Below are positions 33,942-43,451 of a stretch of 64,000 nucleotides of DNA, in pieces. This DNA is from a bacterium (GTDB lineage: Bacteria; Vulcanimicrobiota; Vulcanimicrobiia; Vulcanimicrobiales; Vulcanimicrobiaceae). The DNA is taken from positions 124,001-188,000 of the forward strand of contig JAKBKY010000003.1 in NCBI GenBank assembly GCA_021832345.1, written 5' to 3'. Made by a program: the position numbers and the translations under genes. Every line of letters starts with the position of its first letter. Positions within the stretch are counted from its first letter, which is position 1. The notes beneath the pieces were generated by a model that was given only the letters and a program-made list of their open reading frames with translations, searched no databases and was not told the origin of the DNA.

Positions 33942-34255
33942 CGAGAAGACGTGGGTTTGGGGCGTAGCCGGCGCACTCGGTGCTGTTTTTCGGTCGGCGG
34001 ATGATCCTTCAGAAAGGCGGTGATGCGCCCTTCCAACTCGGGCTCGTAGAGTTGCGGCAGCAAGGCAACGCTTACGCGCCCCTGCTCTCGGCGCTCGAAC
34101 TCAAGGAGGGCCCGCGAGGCGACCGCGCGTTCGTAGACGTTGCGATGCGCCTCCATTTCGGCAACGGAGGTACGAGCGATCGTCCCATCTTCGAGCCGGA
34201 CGGTGGCGCCGAATGCGTTGAGATTGATAACGACGCCCCGAGCGATGCCGATCAC
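33938..34255 (-). CDS. S1-like RNA-binding domain protein
   Basis: A 105-residue protein from a GTG start at 34255. Residues 2-40 are an S1-type OB fold: IGIARGVVINLNAFGATVRLEDGTIARTS. The rest is a helical, basic tail with ERREQGRVSVALL and a Lys/Arg-rich end. The longer open frame to 34753 has no credible protein content and crosses divIC, so I reject it. GTGA overlaps the divIC stop, and ATGA joins it to ppx. Small S1 proteins beside divIC and ppx resemble the Bacillus YabR/YugI arrangement and probably bind RNA or ribosomes. Confidence 0.82.
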   Translation of the reverse strand: MIGIARGVVINLNAFGATVRLEDGTIARTSVAEMEAHRNVYERAVASRALLEFERREQGRVSVALLPQLYEPELEGRITAFLKDHPPTEKQHRVRRLRPKPTSSR

Positions 34256-34578
34256 GGCGGAGCAGAGGGCGTCGGTTCGGGCTTCACAAAGATCAGGCGC
34301 TCGTGCGGACCCACCATGCGCAGGCGCGCGTGGATCTCGGGAATCGCGCCTTGCGGGCTCGACAGCCGGGCAATCTCGCGGAGTTGCGCCGCTCGGCGTT
34401 CCTGTAACGCACGTACGCTTGCCTTCGCCACCGCAAGCCGATGCAGAAGGATAACGTTCTCGTCGACGACGCGAACGAACTGAACTCCGATCAGTGCCAT
34501 CAACAGCAAAGCAAGGAGGAACGTCCCCGTGCGACCGACGAGGCGGAGCAGCGGCATGACGCGAGAACGCCGCTTCAC
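34252..34578 (-). CDS. Septum formation initiator (DivIC/FtsB-like)
   Basis: 108 residues from a GTG at 34578. A basic N-terminus (KRRSR) precedes a single transmembrane helix, TGTFLLALLLMALIGVQFV. A coiled-coil follows (ENVILLHRLAVAKASVRALQ), then a short GPHERLIFVKPEP tail. The architecture is that of FtsB/DivIC, which bridge periplasmic division proteins. GTGA overlaps the accA stop, and the gene's TGA overlaps the S1 gene's GTG. This chain of overlaps is my reason for choosing these starts over the ATG at 34617. Confidence 0.85.
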   Translation of the reverse strand: MKRRSRVMPLLRLVGRTGTFLLALLLMALIGVQFVRVVDENVILLHRLAVAKASVRALQERRAAQLREIARLSSPQGAIPEIHARLRMVGPHERLIFVKPEPTPSAPP

Positions 34579-35555
34579 GGCACCGCTCCGCCGACCTCCC
34601 GCAGTCCATCTTGCCAAGCCCCGAGTCGCCGGTAGCGCCGATAGCGTACCTCGAGGATCTCATCGGCGGATTGCCCGTCGAAACCGGCCAAGGCAGTCGC
34701 CACGACCTCAAGGACGCGGCCGACCATCCCGACCGGATCGCGGTGCGCCCCACCGAGCGGCTCCGGCACGATCTCGTCCACGATGCCGAAGCGCTGCAGA
34801 TCTTGCGCGGTCAGCTTCAAGTGTGCGGCGGCTTCATCGGCCTTGCCGGCATCGCCCCAGAGAATCGCCGCACATCCTTCAGGGGAGGCTACGGAGTAGA
34901 CGCTGTGTTCGAGCATGACCACGCGATCGGCGATCGCCAGCGCCAACGCCCCGCCCGAGCCGCCTTCACCGATGATCGTCGCGATGATCGGGACGCGCGC
35001 CAGTGTAAACTCATAGAGGCAACGCGCGATCGCCTCCGATTGGGCGCGCTCCTCAGAGCCGATCCCGGGATCGGCCCCCTTCGTGTCGACAAACGTAATG
35101 ATCGGCAAACCCAGGCGCACAGCGAGCTTTGCGAGCCGCGCCACCTTGCGATAGCCTTCCGGCGTAACCATGCCGAAGTTCCGGCGCAGGTTCTCCTTGG
35201 TGTCGCGCCCACGTTGCTGTCCGATCGCCACCACGGCCCGGCCCGCTAAGAGTGCAAAGCCGCCGACGATCGCCGGATCGTCGCGAATCTGGCGATCCCC
35301 ATGCAACTCGTCGAAACGATCGAGTTGGGAGAGATAATCCAGCGTCGTCGGCCGATTGGGGTGCCGCGCCATATGCACCTTCTCCCAGGCCGACAGCTCG
35401 CCGAAGACCTCGCGCTGAATCAGCGCGTACTTGGCCTCGAGCGCAGCGATCTCTGCGGAGATGTCCACCGGCTGCTTGGCGTTGGCCGATCGCAACTCGG
35501 CGATGCGCCGCTCGAGCTCCAGCAATCCCTTCTCACGATCGACGATCGGGTTCAC
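34575..35555 (-). CDS. accA: Acetyl-CoA carboxylase carboxyltransferase subunit alpha
   Basis: A 326-residue crotonase-fold subunit that, with AccD, moves the carboxyl group from biotin to acetyl-CoA to give malonyl-CoA. It begins with the usual coiled N-terminus (LLELERRIAELRS). MARHPNRPTTLDYL, VAIGQQRGRDTKEN, FVDTKGADPGIGSEERAQSEAIA and IGEGGSGGALALAIADRVVMLEHSVYSVASPEGCAAILW follow. These are the standard AccA signatures with the oxyanion-hole glycines. The ATG overlaps the accD stop by 4 nt. Biotin carboxylase and carrier genes are not in this window. Confidence 0.97.
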   Translation of the reverse strand: MNPIVDREKGLLELERRIAELRSANAKQPVDISAEIAALEAKYALIQREVFGELSAWEKVHMARHPNRPTTLDYLSQLDRFDELHGDRQIRDDPAIVGGFALLAGRAVVAIGQQRGRDTKENLRRNFGMVTPEGYRKVARLAKLAVRLGLPIITFVDTKGADPGIGSEERAQSEAIARCLYEFTLARVPIIATIIGEGGSGGALALAIADRVVMLEHSVYSVASPEGCAAILWGDAGKADEAAAHLKLTAQDLQRFGIVDEIVPEPLGGAHRDPVGMVGRVLEVVATALAGFDGQSADEILEVRYRRYRRLGAWQDGLREVGGAVP

Positions 35556-36448
35556 TGCGTATCCACTCCCGTGGGAACGGTGCGCACCGCACCGTTGCTG
35601 CCCGTCACGCGACGGCCGGCCGCCGCATACTCGAAGAGGCGGATCAGCGTCGCGCGCAACTCACGTCGATCGACCACCATATCGATGTGGCCCTTTTCGA
35701 GCAAAAACTCAGCGGTTTGAAACTGATCGGGCAGTTTCTGCCGAATCGTTTGCTCGATCACTCGGCGTCCGGCAAAACCGATCATCGCCTTGGGCTCGGC
35801 CACGATGACATCGGCCTGAAACGCAAAGGATGCCGAGACTCCGCCGGTCGTCGGATCGGTGAGCACCACCAGCATGAAGTTGCCCGCCTCGATGAAACGC
35901 GTCACTGCGGCGGTCGTCTTCGCCATCTGCATCAGCGCAAGCATGCCCTCTTCCATGCGTGCGCCGCCCGATGCCGTGAACAACACGCACGGCAATGAAG
36001 CGCTGCGCGCCGCTTCCAAGAGGCGCGTGATGCGTTCGCCGACCACCGAACCCATCGTCCCGCCCCTGAAGTAAAAATCCATCACGCCGAGCGCCACGTC
36101 GAACCCGCCGATCTTGGCAAGGCCCGTCACGACGCCTTCGGTTAAACCGCTCTTCTGCCGATCGGCCTCGAGCTTAGCTGGGTACGGCCTCTTGTCGGCC
36201 CAACCCAGAGGATCGAGCGGCAGTACGTCGGCACCGATCTCCGTAAAGTCGCCATCCACGATCGACGCGATACGATCGAAGGCATGCATGCGAAAATGAT
36301 GCGCGCACTTCGGGCAGACATCGAGGTTAGCGGCCAGGTCGCGACGGTAGAGCACCTCGGAGCAGGATGGGCATTTGGTCCACAGGGCTGCGTCACTAAC
36401 ACCGGCATCGCTGCTGCGTCGAATCCGCAGCCATTCCGGCATCGGCAT
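35552..36448 (-). CDS. accD: Acetyl-CoA carboxylase carboxyltransferase subunit beta
   Basis: A 298-residue partner of AccA. The N-terminal C4 zinc ribbon is intact: CPSCSEVLYRRDLAANLDVCPKC. The carboxyltransferase core has GGTMGSVVGE, FTASGGARMEEGMLALMQMAKT, DPTTGGVSASFA and GFAGRRVIEQT. The first ATG is the first base pair after dispersed-repeat copy 3, whose end (CTAGTG) abuts the start codon, so the ribosome-binding region is made of repeat sequence. A second in-frame ATG two codons later is possible. It is first in an operon accD-accA-divIC-S1-ppx-tRNA-Leu. Confidence 0.97.
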   Translation of the reverse strand: MPMPEWLRIRRSSDAGVSDAALWTKCPSCSEVLYRRDLAANLDVCPKCAHHFRMHAFDRIASIVDGDFTEIGADVLPLDPLGWADKRPYPAKLEADRQKSGLTEGVVTGLAKIGGFDVALGVMDFYFRGGTMGSVVGERITRLLEAARSASLPCVLFTASGGARMEEGMLALMQMAKTTAAVTRFIEAGNFMLVVLTDPTTGGVSASFAFQADVIVAEPKAMIGFAGRRVIEQTIRQKLPDQFQTAEFLLEKGHIDMVVDRRELRATLIRLFEYAAAGRRVTGSNGAVRTVPTGVDTQ

Positions 36449-36613
36449 CTAGTGTCCCGCCCCATAAACGGCGTGGCACAAAACGACAGCGTTTTTTTGT
36501 TGCCGTGAGGAGCGAAGAGGGAGCAACGCCGTAGCGTTTTGACCGATGAGCGACGAAGCGGCGGCGAAAAACCGCCGAGCGACTGTCACGGTATTTATGA
36601 GTCGGGGCACTAG
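36449..36613. repeat. Dispersed inverted-repeat element, copy 3 (diverged)
   Basis: The ends CTAGTG.CCCG.C.CATAAA match as a 20-bp inverted repeat with 17 identities (36449-36468 against 36594-36613). Inside, GTTTTTTTGTTGCCG can pair with CGGCGGCGAAAAACC around a core, GAGGAGCG..GAGGGAGCA....GTAGCGT...TGACCGATGAG.GACGAAGC. The core matches copies 1 and 2, while the flanking stems differ in sequence but still pair. The element fills the whole gap between the accD start codon and the GT2 gene's stop codon, overlapping the stop. Confidence 0.75.
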
Positions 36614-37329
36614 CTCTTTACCGTCTGCGGAAAGAGTCGCGCGACGTAAAGCTTGCGCAACTGCTTGAGATAGTTGTAGATCTCCCGTTGATTGAGCTTC
36701 GACTCGCCGACCACGCGGTCGGTGAAGACGTAGGGCACCTCAAGCGCTTTCCCGTAATGCGCTTTCGCGATCACTTCCAGACCGATCTTAAACCCGATCG
36801 GGTCGAGTTGCACGCCGTCGAGTGCCTCTCGTCGCACCAAGAAGTACCCGCTCGTCACATCGGCGATGCCCGTCAGCGGGCGCGCCAACAGACAGGCGAC
36901 CTTCGAGATAACGATCCTCCGCTTGGGCCAGTTGTTGATGCCGCCGCCCGGGATATATCGGCTACCGACCGCCAGGCCATACTGCCCCGACTCCAACGCA
37001 GCGACCATCTGCGGCAGAATGCGCAGGTCGTGACTGAAATCAGCATCCATCGCGCCCAGTGCCTGCGAATCGGGTCGAGCATAGGCCCAACCGTCGATCA
37101 CGCCGCTCGAGAGCCCAAGTTTGCCCGGGCGATGAAGGCAACGCACCGGCAGCTCCGCCATCAGACGATCGACGATCGCTCCGGTTCCGTCCGGGGAGTT
37201 ATCGTCGACCACGATGGCTTCGCCGTCGAGTCCATTGGAGGCAAAAATCTCGGCGAGCCCGCGCAACAAGCGCTCGATGCCGCCGGCCTCGTTGTACGTG
37301 GGAATGACGATCGAGAACTTTAGAGCCAT
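36610..37329 (-). CDS. Polyprenol-phosphate mannosyltransferase-like GT2 glycosyltransferase
   Basis: A 239-residue family 2 glycosyltransferase close to dolichol-phosphate mannose synthase. It attaches a sugar to polyprenyl phosphate at the cytoplasmic face. Motifs are VIPTYNEAGGIERLL at residues 7-21, AIVVDDNSPDGTGAIV near 38, the DxD-like AMDADFSHD near 94, and a C-terminal GESKLNQREIYNYLKQL. No membrane helices are seen, like the soluble bacterial class. Its product could feed the GT39 enzyme at 5018, which uses polyprenyl-linked sugar (inference). It is preceded by rsmE with a 63-nt gap. Its stop codon is formed at the edge of repeat copy 3. Confidence 0.9.
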   Translation of the reverse strand: MALKFSIVIPTYNEAGGIERLLRGLAEIFASNGLDGEAIVVDDNSPDGTGAIVDRLMAELPVRCLHRPGKLGLSSGVIDGWAYARPDSQALGAMDADFSHDLRILPQMVAALESGQYGLAVGSRYIPGGGINNWPKRRIVISKVACLLARPLTGIADVTSGYFLVRREALDGVQLDPIGFKIGLEVIAKAHYGKALEVPYVFTDRVVGESKLNQREIYNYLKQLRKLYVARLFPQTVKS

Positions 37330-37392
37330 GCTTAACCGATACTCATACGACGCCCTGTGGATAAACTCCGGTCGCCGCCACGAATTGTGCGG

Positions 37393-38133
37393 TCAGCCGA
37401 CCAGATACGCCAATACCGACATCAGGGCGACCGGCGCGGTCTCCGTGCGCAGGATGCGCCGCCCCAGCGAAACGGCGTGAGCGCCGGCCACTCCGGCCCG
37501 CTCGACTTCGTCGTAGGAGAATCCCCCTTCGGGTCCGATAGCCACCAGAATGCTGCGCGCGGCGCCCACCAGACCGGGGAGTACGTCGCGCAAGGGAACG
37601 GGCGCGGCCAACTCCCAGGCGAGCAGCGCGACGTCGACGCGGGAGAGCTCGACGAGCATCGCTTCGAAGGTCATGACCTCGTCCACCAGCGGCAGGTCGA
37701 GCCGTCCGCACTGCGCAGCCGCAGCGACGGCCAGCCGGCGCCAACGAGCCGGTTTCTCAGTGCCGCCCGCACGTGCGACCGAACGCTCGGAGAGAAACGG
37801 GATGATTCGAGTGACGCCGAGTTCCGTGAGCTTCTCTACGACGAAGTCCATCTTGCGCGCCTTCGGAACGGCTTGCGCAACGATGATCTGCGGCGGGTGG
37901 TCACCGGCCGGCTCGCCTGCGATGCGCGCGACCACCTCAACGCTCACTCGCGGCCCGGCGCTGCGCAACTTCGCCACAAAGGCGACGCCGTGCGAATCGA
38001 CGATCTCGACCGGGTCACCAAGCGCGGCGCGTAGCACCACGACGAGCTTGCGCGCGTCGCCGCCCTCAAGGATGAGATGATCTCCGGGAGCGTGTGCGCC
38101 CTCGACGAAGAAGCGAGGCATACGCGGCGGCAT
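37393..38133 (-). CDS. rsmE: 16S rRNA (uracil-1498-N3)-methyltransferase
   Basis: A 246-residue SPOUT-class RNA methyltransferase that modifies U1498 of 16S rRNA. The N-terminal PUA-like domain starts MPRFFVEG and has GDARKLVVVLRA. The knotted SAM-binding domain has IIVAQAVPKARKMDFVVEKLTELGV and ends with ILVAIGPEGGFSYDEVERA and SLGRRILRTETAPVALMSVLAYL, the complete RsmE signature. The start may be the second Met (residue 5). It lies 5 nt downstream of dnaJ, matching the widespread dnaJ-(prmA)-rsmE order, here without prmA. Confidence 0.96.
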   Translation of the reverse strand: MPPRMPRFFVEGAHAPGDHLILEGGDARKLVVVLRAALGDPVEIVDSHGVAFVAKLRSAGPRVSVEVVARIAGEPAGDHPPQIIVAQAVPKARKMDFVVEKLTELGVTRIIPFLSERSVARAGGTEKPARWRRLAVAAAAQCGRLDLPLVDEVMTFEAMLVELSRVDVALLAWELAAPVPLRDVLPGLVGAARSILVAIGPEGGFSYDEVERAGVAGAHAVSLGRRILRTETAPVALMSVLAYLVG

Positions 38134-38138
38134 AGAAC

Positions 38139-39269
38139 CTAGTCGGGCTTAAATGCGTCGCGCACGCGCGAGAGGAACGAACGCTCGTCGACACTGCCGC
38201 CACCGGCGTGCGCATACTCTTCGAGGAGCTCGCGCTGATGCTTGGTCAACTTCGTGGGCACCACGATATGCACCACAGCGTGGTGATCGCCGCGTTGAGA
38301 ACCCCGAACGCTGGGCATACCGTGCCCTCTCAGGCGCATGGTCGTCCCGTGCTGCGTCCCCGGATGGAGCGTCACCGACAGATCTCCCTCGAGCGAGGGG
38401 ATCGTGAGCGTTCCGCCCAGAGCTGCCTGTGGGAAGCTGATAGGGACGTCAACGTACGTATCCAGACCCTCCCGGCGAAAGAGCGGGTGGGCGGTGACAT
38501 TGAGATAGACATAGAGATCGCCCGGCGTACCGCCATGGATGCCGGCTTCGCCGCTGCCGCCGATGCGAATACGCGACCCATCGTCAACGCCTGCGGGAAT
38601 CTTTACCGAGAGCCGTCGATCGACTTCGCGGCGCCCACGACCGCCGCAGGCTTGGCACGGATGTGGGATGACCTGCCCCTCTCCGCTACACGCCGCGCAG
38701 GTTGCTTGCGTAACGAACTGACCAAGGGGGGTCTGCCGAACCATGCGCGCGACACCGCTGCCGCCGCAGCGCTCGCAGGGAACGATTAAGGTATTGGGTT
38801 CGGCACCGGAGCCTTGACACGTGTCGCAGCGCGTGAGATGAGCAAATGTGATCTCCTTGGTCGCGCCGGAGAAGGCCTCTTCGAGCGATATCTCAATATC
38901 GTAGCGCAGGTCCGAACCGCGCACCGGGCCGTTGCGGCGCGCTTGTGCCTGTCCACCTGCGCGCATCTCGCCGAAGAACATATCGAAGATATCGCCGAAG
39001 CCACCCTGCGAGAAACCGCCGAAGCCACCGTTCGGTTCGAAGCCGCCGTTGCCGACGGTGCCGAAACGATCGTACTGCGCACGCTTATTGGGATCGGAGA
39101 GCACTTCGTATGCCTCGTTGATCTCCTTGAACCGATGCTCGGCGTTCGCCTTATCATGCGCCACGTCGGGGTGGTGGGTCCGGGCGAGAGTCCGGTAGGC
39201 CTTCTTGATCTCATCGGCCGACGCATCGCGCGCGACGCCCAGCGTTTCATAATAATCGTTCGTCGCCAT
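38139..39269 (-). CDS. dnaJ: Chaperone protein DnaJ
   Basis: A 376-residue type I Hsp40. The J domain is at residues 4-68 with HHPD. A Gly/Phe region follows near 75-115. Four CxxCxGxG zinc repeats lie at about residues 150-215: [24 protein letters not shown] and CQACGGRG. C-terminal beta domains follow ([22 protein letters not shown]). All elements are intact. The gene is 3 nt downstream of hrcA, under the CIRCE element. The expected grpE and dnaK genes are not between them, so the DnaK machine must be encoded elsewhere. Confidence 0.98.
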   Translation of the reverse strand: MATNDYYETLGVARDASADEIKKAYRTLARTHHPDVAHDKANAEHRFKEINEAYEVLSDPNKRAQYDRFGTVGNGGFEPNGGFGGFSQGGFGDIFDMFFGEMRAGGQAQARRNGPVRGSDLRYDIEISLEEAFSGATKEITFAHLTRCDTCQGSGAEPNTLIVPCERCGGSGVARMVRQTPLGQFVTQATCAACSGEGQVIPHPCQACGGRGRREVDRRLSVKIPAGVDDGSRIRIGGSGEAGIHGGTPGDLYVYLNVTAHPLFRREGLDTYVDVPISFPQAALGGTLTIPSLEGDLSVTLHPGTQHGTTMRLRGHGMPSVRGSQRGDHHAVVHIVVPTKLTKHQRELLEEYAHAGGGSVDERSFLSRVRDAFKPD

Positions 39270-39272
39270 GGG

Positions 39273-40325
39273 TTACTTGATTTCGACGTCGGAGAGTCGT
39301 TCAGAGAGTGTCTCTGCCGTGCCGGATGCAAGGGCCATCAGGCGCGCATACGGCATGCGCCGTGGCCCAAGGATCGAGAGCATCCCGACGGCGTGCGGTC
39401 CGAAACGATAGGGAACCGTCACGACGGAGAGATCCACCAGTTCGTCATGCTGTAGTTCGTGTCCGATCTTTACGCTAGGTTGTTCTGCCGCCATCGCGTC
39501 GGCAACGAGGTCATAGAGCGTCTTCTGCTCTTCGACGATGCGCAGGATCGAGCGAAGCTTGCGCAGATCGCGAAACTCGGGTTGATCCAGTAGGTTCTGC
39601 GCACCTGCAGCGGCCACCATCGGAGCCTCATCGGAGCGAGCACTACGCAGGGCCGTCACGACGGCGTTACGCAGATCGTCACTGAGTTGCAACTCGGCGA
39701 CCGCCGCCGCTATATCGTCTTCACCGATGTCGGCCAGCCGGTGATTGGCCAGCCGCACATTCAGCGCATTAGAGAGACGCGTCATATCGTCCGGCTTCAC
39801 GTCGGTCGTGAGTTCAAAGAGACTTTGAGCGGCCACCCCGAGCGATGTCACGACGATACCGACGCCCGTGCGCGACGTCAGCCAAATGAGTTGGATATGG
39901 CGAAACTCGTGGCTATCGGGCTGAGGGCGCGTGACGAACGCAAGATTATTGGAGAGCCTACCGAGCAACCGGCTCGTCGAATCGATCAACTCGTCGAGCT
40001 CTCGGCTGGCGTCGTGGAGCTCGTCGCGGATCCGTCGCCGCTCGTCGAACAAGAGCTTTTCGGGCGCCATAAGATCGTCAACGAACGTGCGGTATCCGGC
40101 ATCGGAGGGAACCCGGCCGGCAGAGGTATGGGGCTGGACGAGGTAGCCTGCGGCCTCCAACTCGGCCATCTCGTTGCGAACCGTGGCCGAACTGATCCCC
40201 AGGCCGTACTTCTGGGTCAAGGTCTGCGAACCGACCGGCTCGCCGGTCGCGATATACTCGTAAACAACCGTGGCCAGGATATACGCCTTGCGCTGGTCGA
40301 GATCGCCGGTACCGGTCCCCTTCAT
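39273..40325 (-). CDS. hrcA: Heat-inducible transcription repressor HrcA
   Basis: A 350-residue repressor that binds CIRCE operators and is kept active by GroEL. The N-terminal winged helix has QRKAYILATVVYEYIATGEPVGSQTL and then GISSATVRNEMAELEAAGYLVQPHTSAGRVPSDAGYRTFVD. The latter is the classic HrcA signature. The inserted dimerisation domain and GAF-like domain follow, ending with RFGPHAVGMLSILGPRRMPYARLM. It is preceded by its own CIRCE element at 40338-40362, 12 nt before the start codon, so it is autoregulated together with dnaJ and probably rsmE. Confidence 0.98.
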   Translation of the reverse strand: MKGTGTGDLDQRKAYILATVVYEYIATGEPVGSQTLTQKYGLGISSATVRNEMAELEAAGYLVQPHTSAGRVPSDAGYRTFVDDLMAPEKLLFDERRRIRDELHDASRELDELIDSTSRLLGRLSNNLAFVTRPQPDSHEFRHIQLIWLTSRTGVGIVVTSLGVAAQSLFELTTDVKPDDMTRLSNALNVRLANHRLADIGEDDIAAAVAELQLSDDLRNAVVTALRSARSDEAPMVAAAGAQNLLDQPEFRDLRKLRSILRIVEEQKTLYDLVADAMAAEQPSVKIGHELQHDELVDLSVVTVPYRFGPHAVGMLSILGPRRMPYARLMALASGTAETLSERLSDVEIK

Positions 40326-40337
40326 GGATCCTTATGG

Positions 40338-40362
40338 TAGCACTCCTTGCGCTGGAGTGCTA
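40338..40362 (-). promoter_or_regulatory. CIRCE operator
   Basis: TAGCACTC and GAGTGCTA flank a 9-nt spacer (CTTGCGCTG), matching the core of the consensus TTAGCACTC-N9-GAGTGCTAA. It stands directly before hrcA, the expected place for autoregulation. Confidence 0.95.
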
Positions 40363-40416
40363 GGAGCTCTCCGAGCGCGGCAGGCATGATGCGCCGCTCG
40401 CGGTACATTCACGGGC

Positions 40417-42379
<1,963 letters not shown>

Positions 42380-42387
<8 letters not shown>

Positions 42388-43441
42388 GACCCTGCCCGAA
42401 GGGTTTCCGCGCTCGACCACCACGATCGTGCGCAGTCGAGCCCCCCTGCGCATCTCGTTCTGCGGAGGCGGAACGGACGTCTCACCCTACCCCGAACGCT
42501 TCGGCGGAGTCGTGCTCTCATGTACCATCGATAAGTACGCCTTCGTCAGCCTGCGAGCCCAAGACGCGCTGCACACCACCGTTACTTCCCAAGACCTCGG
42601 CGTCCAAGCGCAGTTCGATCCCCACGACCGATCCGCGCTCTCAGGGAAGATCGACCTCGCCGAGGCGATCGTGCGCCGTTTTGGAGCAAGTGGACTCGAA
42701 TGCTACTTGCAGAGCGACGCACCACCGGGCAGCGGCCTGGGTTCGTCATCCGCGATGATCGTCGCGCTGATCGCCGCCTTGGCTCAACACCACGGGCTGC
42801 ACCTCACGCCCTACGAAGTGGCCGAACTTGCGGTCCAGATCGAACGCGAGGATCTCGGAATCGCGGGCGGCCTGCAAGATCAGTTCGCAGCCGCCCACGG
42901 CGGCTTCAATCTCATCGAATTTAACGCTGATGGAACCATCCTCACGCCGCTGCGCATTCGTGACGATGTGCTGGCCGAGTTGCATCTGCATCTGCTCCTC
43001 TGCTCCACCGGTGGAACGCGTTTCTCAGCCAACATTCTGGCCGAACAGATCGATGGGGTCGAGCGTGACGACGCGCGCGTACTCGGAGCGCTCCACCAGA
43101 TGAAGAGGCTGACCTACGATTTAAAAACCGCGCTGCTGCGCGGGCGCATCGCAGAGTTCGGCAGCATTCTCGATGCGGCATGGAATCTGAAGCGCACGCT
43201 GGCTTCGGGTATCAGCAACCGGCAGATCGAAGAGGTCTACGGCGCGGCAAAGCGCGCCGGAGCCATCGGCGGGAAGCTGCTGGGGGCCGGAGGGGGCGGC
43301 TACATGCTCTTCTGCGTACCGTTCTCCAAGCGCAGCACCGTCCGCGCAGCCTTAGAGACCTTGGGAGCGCCGGCCGTCGACTTTCAGTTTGATTTCTCCG
43401 GAGCGATTACGTGGGCAACCCTGCCCGACACCTGGACCTGA
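42380..43441 (+). CDS. hddA: D-glycero-alpha-D-manno-heptose-7-phosphate kinase-like GHMP kinase
   Basis: 353 residues from the ATG at 42380, which overlaps the acs stop. The frame is open further upstream, but that part lies inside acs. The GHMP motif 1 is RAPLRISFCGGGTDVSPYPE near residue 17. The ATP loop is SDAPPGSGLGSSSAM near 112, followed by EREDLGIAGGLQDQFAAAHGG and the C-terminal KLLGAGGGGYMLF. This is the HddA pattern: it phosphorylates heptose 7-phosphate at C1 for nucleotide-activated heptose. Classical HddA serves GDP-heptose, while HldD (17257) belongs to the ADP route, so the exact pathway is unclear. It is convergent with dinG. Confidence 0.9.
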
Positions 43442-43451
43442 ACCGCCCGCA

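Noticed and set aside
34256-34753. N-terminal extension of the S1-domain protein
   Set aside because: It crosses divIC in another frame and looks like random Arg/Ser-rich sequence. The GTG overlapping the divIC stop is the better start.
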